A DNA stretch of 64,000 bases. Source: Ciona intestinalis (lineage: Eukaryota; Chordata; Ascidiacea; Phlebobranchia; Cionidae). The notes beneath the pieces are model-generated. The model made no database searches, was not told the origin of the DNA, and saw nothing but the letters and a program-made list of their open reading frames with translations. The position numbers were made by a program, and so were the translations under genes. Shown here one piece after another: positions 34,432 to 47,471 of the stretch. Every line of letters starts with the position of its first letter. The first letter of the stretch is position 1. The DNA lies in NCBI RefSeq assembly GCF_000224145.3, contig NC_020170.2:3612646-3676645 (forward strand). The letters run 5' to 3'.

Positions 34432-37400
34432 AAGCCCCGTTTTTTTCTTGCTACAGAAATATTCTTTTTGCTACGAAACTTTGGGTGCTGGGTGTACCAC
34501 GGTAATGGCGTCGTGTATTTGTTTCCTAAACACCAGGCATCATCACAGCATCATATTGCGACCTTTTTCGGGCAAATTCCACTGCTGCTGGTCGTTATAG
34601 GGCTTCGTTTATAATATCGTTTACATACTTGCCATAAACAAGTTGTCTGTATGGGCTATAAGTGTTGTATAATCATTATAGGGACCGTGTAACAGGTTTA
34701 AAATACGTAAGCGTCGAAGTACATTATACTGTGCGCAGATTTTCGGCGGATGATTAAGTGTATCGCAATTTTATCTTATTTATAGCGTTTAGTTTAATGT
34801 CAAAATAAAACCAAAAATGTGTGATATTTGACATTAGTAGAAGGTAAGGTAATCTTAAAATGGAATTTGATTTTTAAATCCTGCTCAAACGAATTAACTT
34901 ATATGCAAATTTATGATTCAGCAAAATAAAACCGACGGATCTCCGGATAAAGTTTACACTTAGTTTTATTTTTATATTTTAAATGTATTTATATCAAGTG
35001 ATATTACAAGCGTCGTTATAGTGTATGTTTGACTTGAGAGCAAAATCGTATTAGGTGTCCCGTTTCGACGGTAATTTTCGACCGTAACCTCGAATTGGAA
35101 GTAAAAGACGGGCGTGCATGAGCTTGTACTCTCTAATTGAATAAACACGGGCGAGATTCAGTTTGCCCAATTACCTGTCATTACGAGAAGGGAAGGATCG
35201 CGTTACCAGAACCGGACACTTTTAGCTCGTAATATTGGCCGTGCCTCGCGAAATCGTAGCGTCATTTTCAGCTTCACTTTCGCTAAATGACTTCATTTTG
35301 ACCTACCGCTGCATTCCCCCGCGAATGCACCCCTCACTTTCTAAATTCAAGCTACTTACCCGCATTGGAATCGAACCAAGCACCCTCTGATTCCGTAAAT
35401 TTCCCGAGTTTGAAGAGAAACGCAAAAATCCTTTACTCCTGCGTAACTGTAACTTGATGTGGTTTTGGTGGAATATGAATCTCATGAATATGTGATTAAA
35501 ATGATTGACGGTGTCACTCCTGACAGCTGAAAGCGTTGCATTAACATATAAAGATGAAAGGTGGGAAGCGCTTGACGTCACAAATATGAAAAGCTTTAAT
35601 ATTCCACCATTTCTCAATCGACGCATCAAAGCGATTTCTTGCAGCATTCCGTCATATTAACCGCGTAAGGACACGTCACCAGACCCGAATCGCAGCGAGG
35701 CCGCGTGCAAAAATGTAGAAATAACACCCTGCTGTTTTACTGTGGGTCGCGTGGTTCAGGTCTTGCCTTCTCTCTTCGTATTTTGTTTCCGAGATTCGTT
35801 ACGGACACGGTGATTACATTGTCGTTTTCGCTGACACATTAAGTGCTGGTATTTCCAATACCAACCCAGACAGATGTGTCTGCTATCCGCAGTTCAATTT
35901 TGCCGCAGTTAAATGGCAGGCGTCATAGGCTTCAGCATGACAACGTAATGAAATCACCAGGCAGTAGCATACGTTTTCTGGACTCTGTCAGCCATTTGAC
36001 CACCTGCTGAAAAATTAAATTTTAAGCATTTGTAATTGTACAGGTACGTCCGTAATGAGAGCAAACTGCGACGTACTGATCAAGAGATGCTCGAGCTATC
36101 TTGATTTCAGTAATTATCGTATATTAAATGGCCGCATCACTAATCTCTGGGTAAACGCGCAGAATCGGGAAAAAATGCGCCCGACCGCAAAAACGAACAC
36201 AAATATTGCGCTGCTCCGGGCGAAATCACAAAACGGACTCGGATATTTCCGCCTTGTTCTTTAGCGCGCCGTCGACGAAGTGACATTTCGGGGTAGGGTT
36301 AGCTTTAATTACCGAGTAAATGAAATCAATTTCGAAAATTATCAGTTTCAGTTGCTCTAACAGGCTTAATTTAAACAAGGCAGACTAAAATCTTGACGCT
36401 TTAGTTTAGCTTACTTAGTTTAGCTTACTTTTTGGATTTCGAAGTTTTATACGCTTATTTCAGTATAATCAAGATAAACAGCTTTAATGTTTACATTGTC
36501 GTGTTTTTTTATTTTGCTGTTGTTAGAACGTATTAAGTCATCAGTGTCAGAAACTTTATAAATTCAAAGCTGTTTACCGCTCTATTTAAAAGGCACGAAC
36601 TTTAATGTTTATATATTATTGTATGGTTGATATTTTGTTGATTTTTGACTTTGTTCTTTTTGTAAATTACTTTATACAACTATTGCACTTACCTGTTTTA
36701 CTAATTCGCCTGTGTCGCAATTTTAGCCTTCGGCCCTGAACAACTGATCGACGTGTTTACGTTTAAACAACTTGTTTTTCAGTTCAGATCAATAAGTAAA
36801 TGAATCATATATTTCAACGCCCTGTAATTTTATACACCCCATGAATTACTACAAACAATATTGTATACAAAGTGACTGTTATATAAAACAGACAAAGCGA
36901 AAAATCGAGTGACAAACTCAATTTGTTCTGCGTCAAATCGAACCCAAGGCGTATGGATAAGCTCCAAGCGCATTATACTGTTTGATAATTGACCTATATA
37001 TTCTTATCGATCACGTTAGTCCGAATAAAATAGCATGCCTGTCACTGTAATCATTTTAGGACGACTGAAATAGGCTAATTGCCTAATCTTATGAAGTGTT
37101 TTTGTACAGATGAGGTTTTATGAAATATTGTGTTTTTTTCAGATTATTCTATTAGCGCGACCTGTGACAAAATTTCCGAAAACTTCATGTGATGTAAATC
37201 TGCTGTTGCAGCAAGTGGATATAATCAGTGAGAATTACTATAGACACGTGTACATATATTAAACTGCCGGCCTGAGAAGTACATCTCAGTGACTGTTTCG
37301 AAAATAACTATAAAGACATGTTCGGAGTCGATAAAAATCGAGCCGGATCTTCGTCCTCTGTCCGAAGCCTCGGTTTCCTCCGAGTGGTTTCCTCTTCCAC

Positions 37401-37533
37401 ATCCGAGACTTCCTGTATCGGACATAAACGAAGAGAAATAACCGAATCTTTTCCGAGTCTTTTAATAAAGAAATCGTGCCCAAACAAGCTTCTCACGTAT
37501 TTAACGAAGCGCAAAGATAGTCCATTTCAAAAG

Positions 37534-40500
37534 ATGACAACTTTCTGGATAATGGTCTTCCTGTTCACTCTATGCCTAAAATCAACTTCTGCCGAATTAG
37601 CCAGCATCGGAAGATTCGGGTCTGCAAGATCCTCTAACGTTGATGGAGATACTCTCGCTTTAAATTACGAAACCAACACAAGTAAAATTGTGTCTGCGAA
37701 GGTAAGATGTAGCAAATTCAGTATTTTTAGTTTCTGTAAACAAAATCAGTTCCTACTATATGAGTATAATTTTGTGGAGGTCGTTCTCGCAACCGTAATC
37801 CGTGTATTTTGTTTTGTCCGATGCCTCACCTGTATTTCTGTACCACTACTCATACTTAAACGATCAACAAAGCTCTTGTTAAAGGCAGTCCATTCACACC
37901 GGTATGGTTCATAGTCGAATATAGCTCCTTGTGTAAGCAAGGTTAATCCTTTTGATCGCCTTGTAGTCTATAAGACTCGTTAGGCCGCCCATGGTCACGT
38001 TAATTGCAATTCTATGAAGCGCCTTGTATTTCGAATCAAGTGAAACGTGCACCCTTTTTAATGTTTATATGTAATCTCGTAATAGTGAGCAATTTCTCAT
38101 GTATATATTTAAGATGTACAAGTTATAGAAAAAAATGTCCTTTTCAATTGTATTTTTGAGCAATATATAGTGGGGTGGGGGAAGATGGGACACCTTTAGC
38201 ACGAAATATATAAATATCCTGATCGTATTTTAGACAATTAACAATGGTCTATGAAAGTCGCGAGGACAAGGTTTTATAATTTCTTAAATGTTTTTTGTTT
38301 GCTACCAAAATGTACGAGAAAATAGAATGAAAAGGTGTCCCATCTTCCCCCTTCCTACTATATACAGTTTTCGTGATACACTTTGTAACAAAAACCCGAA
38401 GCTAAATATGGCATGTGCCAGCGCGGTCGTGCAATTTAGGGCCTTATCTTGCTGGTATATACCAACTATATACTAACCTCCAACGTTCTTTTTTCAGGAA
38501 TACCTTGGCGTATTCGGATGGATTGAGCCAACGGACTGGACTTCTGTTTCTCCACGGTTTAACAAGACAGGGATAGAGGAAGGCGGCTTGCAAGGACAAA
38601 ACGAAACAAAGAACCAACTCGGTAATGCGAACGAAACACTCAGTAACCAGTTTCGTGAGCGGTTTAAAGCTATGGGAGACGAAGAGTTTCTGGTTGCTTT
38701 GAGCAATTTCCAACACGCTAATGGTCTTAATATTACTGGAGTATTGGACGAAGAGACAATGATGATTATGACCCAACTGAGGTATTTAATTATCCGCGTC
38801 TGTTATAATTTACCATCACATGTCGTGTACTGTTAGTTTTACTCGCGTAATACTTTGTTGCCATGCATACCAAACACCCACAGAATATACATTTAAACTT
38901 TCTGTACGGCATTCTGCGTTTGGTGGATAATTCCTTTACACTTGTAGGTGTGGCGTGCCCGATTTGACTGTAAACCCAAACATCACAACATCAACTGGCG
39001 ACCCGAGCGACTCCGACACCGAAAGCGTCACGATTACTCCACAAATAAACGACATAATAGCTGATTCAGGAAGTGCAGAAGGTTCTGGTCGTGCTGAGCC
39101 CCCTACAACAGCTTTTCCATATCTGACAACATTTAGCCCAAGAATGGTGCGTAAAAGAAGGTTCTCCGAACCACCGCTGGTACACCGTCTCACAGAACGA
39201 GCCGAAAATGCGGAATACATGGAAAACGAGACGGAATGGGATACTAACTCTACTGAAGAGGCCTTTATGTCTGATGTGGAAAGCATCGTGTCAGAAGCAG
39301 AGTTATCCACAGAAAGCAGGTAATAAACACTGTTCGCAGCGGTTATTAAAACTATGAAGGTATTCCCCGCCCGCCAGGTTTATTAGCAAACACCTCTTGA
39401 CTTGTATACGGAGAGTAAAGCTGTCTTCAAAAAATGCCTTTCACCCAGCCTATGCTGCTGACTTACATAATAATAATATATTACTAAACACATATTCGTG
39501 CAGAAAAGAAGACATGGAAGAAATTTTGAGCGCACTGCGTCGGGAAAAGATGGCTCGATTAAACGACTCGACCATAAATGACACCGTACCACCTCCACGA
39601 TTCCCAGAACTATTGGAACGTATTGTTCTATATACACGTCACCAGGAACATAAAAGAACGAAGCGGTCAGGCGCCTACCGGATGTTCAACAGAGCTAACG
39701 GTTGGGGACTCGCTTTTCCGAGACGAACAATAACTTGGAGACTGGTGAGGATTTTTGCATGATATTTCGACTCCCATATAGTATGTACATTACTTAAGTT
39801 AAACTAACAAGTTTCTGTGTTCAAAACAACTTCTGCCTACGTAAATAGATAACCCGCAGCGTATAAGCCGTACGTACTTGTCTCTAGGTTCGTGAGTGGC
39901 CAAGTTCACGTAACCAATTCATGACATCGAACGAAGTTTGGTTCACAGTGAAGCTCGCTTTCCGCATGTGGAGCGAGATTTTGCCAAGGAACTTTCTGGA
40001 GGATAACGTGTCTCCTGTGAGTCAGGTCGACGTCCTCATCGGTTTTGGAATAAGTAAGTCTATGTTTCTGTTTATTTTGAGAGTTTGTGTCTAAATATAT
40101 GGCGGCTCGTTCGTTGGAAAAGGGCTGCTCTGGCGCGCGTTTTCTCCCTCGCTTGGAATTTGCCGGGGGCGTGCGACGATAACTCGACGGAATATGACAT
40201 TTAAACGGCTATAGACTTGCTTTCCCTGCCTAATATCAGGGATGCTTTTACAACCCCCCAAAAACCTACACGCATTCCAAATATCGAGACCAGTCGATGA
40301 AAAATAAGCATTGGTTTCCTATTAGCAGTTACCAGGCTTTTCGATAGCAATTTTTCAAATTAAGCTTATCCCGTAAGAGTGATATACAGCTGTGAGCAGC
40401 AAATGACACCTTGGCGGCATTACACCGCAAAAGTCCTAAGCGGGGACTATTTTTAAAATCGACGTTTGAAGTGCCACAGAGAGTTAAGTGGAAACCAACA

Positions 40501-43500
40501 CCCGCGTCATAACTCGATATGAAGTTGCCTTAAATGTGCTGACGCCCCAGGCCGTGGACAACGAAGGTCTTAAACGTCAGGGCACTGCATGTTGGAGATA
40601 GCGATCTGGAACTAACAAACCGTATATTGACAAGAGGGGAAGAATAACACGGCTTGTTTTAATAAGACGTCATTTCATTATTATGTCATTTTGTTTTCTT
40701 GCAAGAGCCATGGTTCCGCTGAGACTGATTGCAGAAATAACTCGATCGTGGTTTACCGCGGAAATCATCTAAATTCTCGCCTTTGGTCAATCCAGCGCAA
40801 TTGTCACGTACATGGTGTCATACAGTTGTATCATAATAACCAAGCCGATACTTTTGAGCTCGGTAGAGTCATCGCCGTGTGTTATTTTTTCACCTAATGG
40901 TTATTTTTCTTCGCCACATCTTGCCAACTAGTATAACATCGCGTGAGAAGACGCTATATTTCGTCTCGAGTAAAAGAAACAACGCGAGCGGCTGTTTTAC
41001 GCGTTTTCCGTCCTCCTTTTCGCCAATGACGAGGCTTAACTACGTAAGCCGGCTCACCCGTAATAGCTTTAGCTCCCCTTTAAAATTCGTAATTAAATCT
41101 GAGACATGACCGCTTGTTTTGTTCCCCACCTATATAGACCAACACAATCGTTGCCCTGTTTCTTTCGGGCAAGGACCTTTGATACAAGAATATGCTCACG
41201 CCTGGGCCTTACCTAAAGCTGAGATACATTTTAATGATGAACAACCTTTTGTTCCTGTGAGCTGGATTCCTGCAACAGTGAGCGGCGGAGCTCCGCAAAC
41301 AAGATCTTCCGCAAGTTATCCAATCAGTCTTTTGAAGGTTCGCCAAAATAATGCAATATCTACAATAGTAAACTAAAAAAATGCAAAGTATGTAATACCC
41401 TTATCTTCGTTTAGGTTGCAATTCATGAGATTGGACACACACTCGGTCTCTCACACAACGATAACAGACTTTCGATTATGAATCCTTACTACAAACCTTT
41501 CCAAGGTTCGAAAAACATGGACGAACTCAGCACTTCTGACAGGAACAGCATTAAAGCTATCTACGGTACAAAAACTGTAGTTCTGTAACTTTTTACAAAA
41601 AAGAGTGCCTTTTGAATGCAAATGTTCAAATCCTAAAGAACTCGTATTCGCGGAAGTTTATCGTCCTATAACCACTATTTTATTTTATTGTTAACGCGCT
41701 CTTAACTGTACATTTGAGATTCAATCAAGTTTTTCAGTTTTTTTGTAAACGATTTATTTATTCACTAACATTGTCTGGTTTTAGGTGAATGTGAAATTCC
41801 ATTTGATGTTGCATTCGATTGGCTACGACAAGAGCGTTCTCCTGACGGGGTGTTTCGCTGGAAATACAACACCTACTTTTTCAGACGCCAGTGGTACTGG
41901 CTATACGAAAACAGGTATGCATTTAGTACGGCGTATTCCGACTGCCTATTTGAACAGTGATAGAATTTTTAGTTGATAACAGTTTCTTATGGTTTAGAAC
42001 AATCGTTTAGGGAGTTGTGTAGTCTAATTTAGAGTAGAAGAAGATGGGACACCATTAGCACATAATGTCCTAATATTCTGATTGTGTTTTAAACTTAAAC
42101 AATTGTGAGCCGTTAGGATACGTTTTTTAACTCAAGTCTTTGAATGTTTTTTGTTTACTACCAAATGGGACGAGAAAATAGAATGAATGGGTGTCCCATC
42201 TTTCTCCGCCCTATACTATATTATAGTTAAGTCGAAAAGATGGTTGGAAAATGAAGATACATTTGTGTTTGGTTTTTGAAAGCAATTATAATCGCCAAAC
42301 AGCACTTCTATTGTGCTTTGTAACTTGCATTTCACGTCAATATTAGAAGTTACAAATCTGACAATTTTTAATACCACCTGCCATTTAAAAATGTCCAAAT
42401 CGAAACAAAGAATCGGTTGATACGTGACAAGCGACACCGCAGAACACTTGAACTATTTTTCGTTACAATTTTGACCGTTGGTTTATTTCTCCGATTACAA
42501 AATTCCTAAACCAGATTTGCGGTACTTCCTGTGCTTAATGCTTAACGAATTTAGACCCTACAATTACGAACTTAAACTGATCATAAGTCGACCGCCACCA
42601 TAAGAGCTTTCTCACGGTGAAAATGTTTTTAAGGTCACATTAAAGTCAAAAACAAGGTCATTATAGCACGGGCATATAAAGGCCAAAGTCATGCAAAAAC
42701 ACGTGAACTTTAAACTACCCCCTCTAGCTATTACTTAATGTTACACCCTCTAACTATAGTGGTTGCTATATATTCTGAAAACACTTTTGGGTTTCGACTG
42801 ATTTAATATTTTAAATATAATTAGAACGCTTGAGGGCCAAAATTTGTGTTAAAATATTGCCCTTCCAAAGCGCATATAATTATTTGATTGGCAAAATTGC
42901 TAAGTGAGTCATTTCAGTTCAAAAATCGGAAATTACAGCTGTCCAACGTAACCCGTGCTATTATTTTTCCATTAAAATATTTTGCTATCAAATTGATACA
43001 ACGCCCCTTCGGTTCTAAAATGCCTGCCCCTAATTTAAGTTGCGTGAACTGCCCGAAACTATGCCTGAATGCGTCATGCTTCTATATCAACACAAACACG
43101 AGGGTAAACGGTGCATGTGTAAAAATGCATACGTTTAAAGCGCCCCTGCAACACTCATTATACGCCTCGTGGCGCTGTTAAATGGTGTACTTATTCAAGA
43201 TAGCTCGCCACAACATTGCAAACGCGGTTTCTTCATTAAACAAACGAATAACTTGGCTCATTTAATTCAGTGGGCTAGGTCAACAAATTGACTTCTGTAT
43301 CTATAACCATTAACAGAGCTGATTTTAGGGCATGGCTGAAGTTATTAATTATATTCCTATACAAATTACCCAATAAATAAATAAACAAATATAAAAAACA
43401 CCTGCAGAGGTTAATATTGGTAACTCGTAAACGGGAAAAAATGTATGAAACAAGAAACCAGTCTTATAACATTTCAGCCGTTCCAAAAGTAATTCAACTA

Positions 43501-45354
43501 TTTTACTTTTACCACAGTAATAAAAGGCCGAGATATGGAGACCCGAAACCTACGGCTTATCACTGGTCGGGGGTTATGCAACTAAACGACCCACATCGTA
43601 AAATCGACGGTATTGTACATGTTCGAGAGTGGAACTCGCCTCTAGGCCCAATCTACTTTTTCAAAGGCAAGAAAATTAAATTTCTTGTATAGTTTGAACA
43701 AATACGTCGGGTTCAAGCAGATCATACTGCCTGGTGCCATCGCTTTATTGATTGAGCACATATTGTTACAGTTTGCTACAGTTTACTGTAGCCCCGAATG
43801 ATATAACTACTAAAGTCAAAGTTCCATTATCTCACCAAATAGAATTAACGCGATTTTACCTTTTACAAAAAAACATATTATAAAATCAGTAGACGTACTT
43901 TAAACACCAGTTGACCTTGCGGGCATAGGTCAGAATTTGAGATTAGCAAACGACGGAATTCAAATCCAATTATACCATGCTTGCTACGTAGCTTAGTGCC
44001 TGCGATGCATATGATAATTAATAGGTTTGATAAGCATTACATACCTGGTAGTTTAAAGAACTTTGCCCTGCTTCCAGTTTGGGCGAATGGAACAGTTGGT
44101 ATCGTGACCGAATGGTTTATTCGAATACCTAATTATAACCTAGATGTCATCCATTTAATATCGTAATTTTCAAGTACAATTTAGCTCTAACCAATTATTT
44201 CGTTTAATAGGCGATGTATTTATTGAATACGACAGCAGGCTTGCGCGGGCTATGACTAGTGACAGTAACGGAAATAGATATCCACGACCGATCAGAGATC
44301 TTTTTCCTGGAGTGCCTTACCCAATCGATACAGTCTTCTATAAATCTGACGAACGAATTTTGTATTTTTTCAAAAACCATTTGGTAAGCAACATTTTTTC
44401 AGTAGTATATATAGTAGGGTGGGGGAAGATTGGACACTTTTGATTCTATTTTCTCGTCGCGTTTGATAGTAAACAAAGAACATTCAATAAATTATAAAAC
44501 TGTATGCTCACGACTCTCATAGACCGTTGTTAAATATTTAAAACAAGGTCGGGATACTTGGATATTATGTAATAAAGGTGTCCCATCTTCCCCCATCTTA
44601 CTATAGTAGCAATTGTAGATATAGTAGGATGGAGGAAGAGGTGTCACCTTTTCATTCTATTTTCTCGTCTCATTAGGTAGCAAACAAAAAAAATTGAAGA
44701 ATTATAAGATCCGTTTCCTTACAACTACCATAGACGTTAAATGTTTAAAACATGATTAGGATATTTTGGTATTATGTGCTAAAGGGGTTCCATCTTACCC
44801 CACAGGACTATACATTATATATTAAAATCTAGATTTTATATACGTACATCGAAAAACGCCGATGTATAACTTAATAAAAAAGATCGTTGGTACTATTTGG
44901 TGTACATACTTCTGTGAACAAAAAGTTAGTACCAATTTTAAAACTAAATGGTTTCAGTTTACTTGTTGTATTTTAGTATTTGTGGCACTACATACTAGCA
45001 CTATCACGCTTTATTTATAATCAATTTGTGTCCACGCAGGTTTATAGGTTCCATTGGACAACGAAAAGATTGGCATCTATTGCGACAATTGCGGCGACTT
45101 TCCCGGGCTGGGGAGGCGCTTCTCCACTTCCCTCAAACATCGATGCCGCTTACTACTCTTACACCGAGCAGGCGTACTTCTTTTACAAAGGCCACTACTT
45201 CTGGAAAATGGCCGGTAACGCAGAACGATTAGCGAACCCTCGGATGTGGATACCATTAAATGCAGTCGGGCCCCGACGCCGAATATCGAGCAACTGGAAA
45301 GACATTTGCGACGTCGGCGAGACCGAACTGTTGATGGATTTACCAGTGAGTTAG
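37534..45354 (+). CDS. MMP21: MMP21 orthologue (matrix metalloproteinase 21), complete
   Basis: 11 exons: 37534-37701, 38498-38781, 38948-39319, 39504-39744, 39888-40053, 41138-41337, 41415-41565, 41785-41914, 43518-43666, 44211-44383, 45040-45354; 782 residues. A signal peptide (residues 1-20, ATG 37534 chosen because it starts this peptide) is followed by a peptidoglycan-binding-like prodomain and the cysteine switch RCGVPD (Cys152). Then come a very long acidic linker and a furin site RTKR (326-329). The catalytic zinc motif is HEIGHTLGLSH (481-491) with Met-turn SIMNP (Met499). Four hemopexin-like repeats are bounded by CEIPFD and the final ICDVG cysteine. The blocks YGDP after WYWLYEN, PGVPYPIDTVFY and NIDAAYYSY identify MMP21 rather than other MMPs. 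It is a secreted, furin-activated protease; in vertebrates it is needed for left-right asymmetry. Intron 9 has a GC donor. The pro-region is over 100 residues longer than in vertebrates. Confidence 0.95.
38164..38363 (-). mobile_element. MITE copy 16, MMP21 intron 1
   Basis: tatagtggggtgggggaaga at the left and gtgtcccatcttccccctt at the right; complete. Confidence 0.9.
42031..42220 (-). mobile_element. MITE copy 17, MMP21 intron 8
   Basis: agagtagaagaagatgggac at the left and gtgtcccatctttctccgcc at the right; internal caaatgggacgagaaaatag. Confidence 0.85.
44408..44606 (+). mobile_element. MITE copy 18, MMP21 intron 10
   Basis: atatagtagggtgggggaag at the left and gtgtcccatcttcccccatc at the right. 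It is followed within 15 bp by copy 19 in the same orientation. Confidence 0.9.
44620..44812 (+). mobile_element. MITE copy 19, MMP21 intron 10
   Basis: tatagtaggatggaggaaga at the left and ttccatcttaccccacagga at the right. It is more decayed than its neighbour copy 18, so the pair looks like two insertions rather than one recent duplication. Confidence 0.85.
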
Positions 45355-47471
45355 ACTCAAGTGCCGCTGTATTTTTTTACGCGACTAAAAAGGAGGCAGC
45401 TACGGAAAGTGAAGAAAATACTCCGGGCGGCGACAACAGCCGATAAGTCGGCATGCAATACGCGGCCCACTATAAAGCATTACTACTAAGTTATACCTCC
45501 GTGAAACCGTACGCTGACTCGAACCCATTCAGTTCGTGTCCTCCCTCTTTCCATTTGATGTAAAAAATCGTTCTCATGCAACCTTGCCCCGTTATGTTTG
45601 TGTTCAAGCTCGCTACTGTATATACCTCTCTTCGACAACAGCTTAATGCATACTTACTGGCGACCAAAGTTTTACCCTTCACCGTATATGGACACAAAGT
45701 TTCAGCAGTGTATGTGACAACCATAGACCTACCTCAAAACGTTCAAGCCAACCTAATAAGTTAAAAATACAATAATTCAAACAGACAAATTAGAATATTA
45801 TACATCTAGGACCCTGGGGTGACTTTCTTGCTGTCATCCTTTTTATCCTGCATGCGTTTTCTGCATGGCCACTTGTTATTCGTTTGCGTTTATTCTTTAA
45901 AATTCTAATTTTACGTGTTTGTCCAAATGATTCTATCGCTACTAATGCTAGTTCCCTGCTGCGGTCTTGTTATGACATTTGTTAATTAAAATCGTGTTAC
46001 TCAGAAACTGTTGTTTTTATTTATTCAGTCGCAAATTTACAGGTTATACCCAAAAACTGTCGAAAATGCTATAATTTGGACATGTTACGCTTGCATAAGT
46101 GTGTTTAGACTTAACCCTTTGGTACACCACAGAATACAGTACTTGTAACTTGTTACTAGAATATAACGTGTTAGAAAGTCGCCACCAAGATTGGCGAGTT
46201 TGTCCTTGGGCAAGGTACTTAACGACAATTGGCCCAATCTGGCAAATTTGAAACGTTGGACGTTCAACTAATTGATATTGATTTTTGCTAACAAAGCGGC
46301 CAAAATTTGTGGTTGACTAATTTACAAGATAAAAGAGTTGACCGGATCGGGGGTCGTGAGGTGTATACACGTAACGTTCCTGTTATAGCCGCTAACGCAC
46401 GTCAAATACAATTCCCACAGGTTATAACCTGCGTCACTGAGTGTTGGAGGCGTGACCATTAAAATAGAGGTTAAATGATTAAGAAATCGCGTAAACTGAT
46501 TCTTGTAGTAGTGTCAATTTTTATAAGAGTTTTTGTACTTTCTCCTTAGTGTGCTACGTGTTAGCAGCGAATGTTTCAGAAGATTAAAATGACGTCAAAG
46601 CGGTATTTCACTACGGGTTATAATTATGCATCTTAACCTAACTGATACATGTTGTGTGAAATAAACCACATGATTTGGAGCAGGTGCACAGTGTAGCAGC
46701 TGTTTTTTTGTACCCACAAAAAAAACAGCGCAGCCAAATAACTTTGACTGACAAGCTGTAATAAGTGTATTCCCTGGTTAGACTAATGTTGTGGTTTGTG
46801 CGCAATCTCAAAACCGAAGGGTTGTGAGTTCAAAGCTCCTTTGGGTACCTACATTGTTTGCTATGTCTCTAAGAGTTTGTAAATGTCCTGAATTGCCTCA
46901 CTACGCCAGGATTTATACGTGTTCCGCTGCTTCTGTACCAACTAAACACTTGCATATTCTTCTCGTCAACTTTTTATAAGTAACGAAAAGCGGTGCTTGT
47001 TACTAATAGGTGAAAATGTTTTGTTTGGGTATTAAAACAAGAGTCGAGATACAAACATGTTTATATACGGACTCTGATTAAAACTATTGAATTTCTGGAG
47101 GTATTGATTTCTGCATTCTTCGTTTAGGGGAGTTTTCTTGGCGCGATTAAGTTTGAAATGAAATATTTTTTCGCGATGTAAACGTGTGTAGTGAGTAGCA
47201 GTTAACTGAGTTTAATTACAAAGATAAAATGATCTTTTTTTGTGAAATTGACGTTAATGTCGCTGCAATTTAAGTTGTAAATATTATTTTTGCGAAGCGG
47301 AATTTTTGTAGATTACATTTGACGTTTAAACTTCCATCGGGATTTTCGTTTTATAAATAACATTAATTACAGGCACCAAAAGCAATAAGAACGCAAATTA
47401 AGCTTTAAACTGGTGCTCTTGCTTTTATTTAAAAAGGTTTATGCAGTTAATGGTATCGAAACAATTGAAAA
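45355..47471. other. Interval between MMP21 and SSX2IP
   Basis: 2.1 kb. Contains a reverse SINE-like copy (about 46085-46330) and otherwise AT-rich sequence. Overlapping short ORFs at 45491-45764 on both strands show no recognisable domain. The SSX2IP promoter should lie near the right end. Confidence 0.55.
46085..46330 (-). mobile_element. SINE-like copy (reverse)
   Basis: Diverged phrases ttggtacaccacagaatac, ttgtccttgggcaaggtact and taacgacaattggcccaatc match the reverse complement of the SINE body. Confidence 0.45.

Larger units (their letters stand above)
31767..37533. other. Interval between EDRF1 and MMP21
   Basis: 5.8 kb. Holds four exon-like orphan segments (separate entries at 31868, 32804, 33888 and 34314), one MITE (33130-33326), and otherwise AT-rich or mildly GC-rich DNA with no recognised gene. 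The region nearest MMP21 presumably contains its promoter. Confidence 0.5.

Noticed and set aside
35340..35400. Second B-box-like stretch (ggttcgattcc, minus strand)
   Set aside because: Only a four-base stem is possible and no full cloverleaf could be drawn.
37318..37533. Upstream in-frame ATG that would add 72 residues to MMP21
   Set aside because: It would bury the clear signal peptide that starts at 37534; the extension is S/R-rich and not conserved in the family.
45491..45764. Overlapping ORFs on both strands between MMP21 and SSX2IP (77 and 62 codons)
   Set aside because: No recognised domain, no splice context, and overlapping open frames on opposite strands are more consistent with chance.
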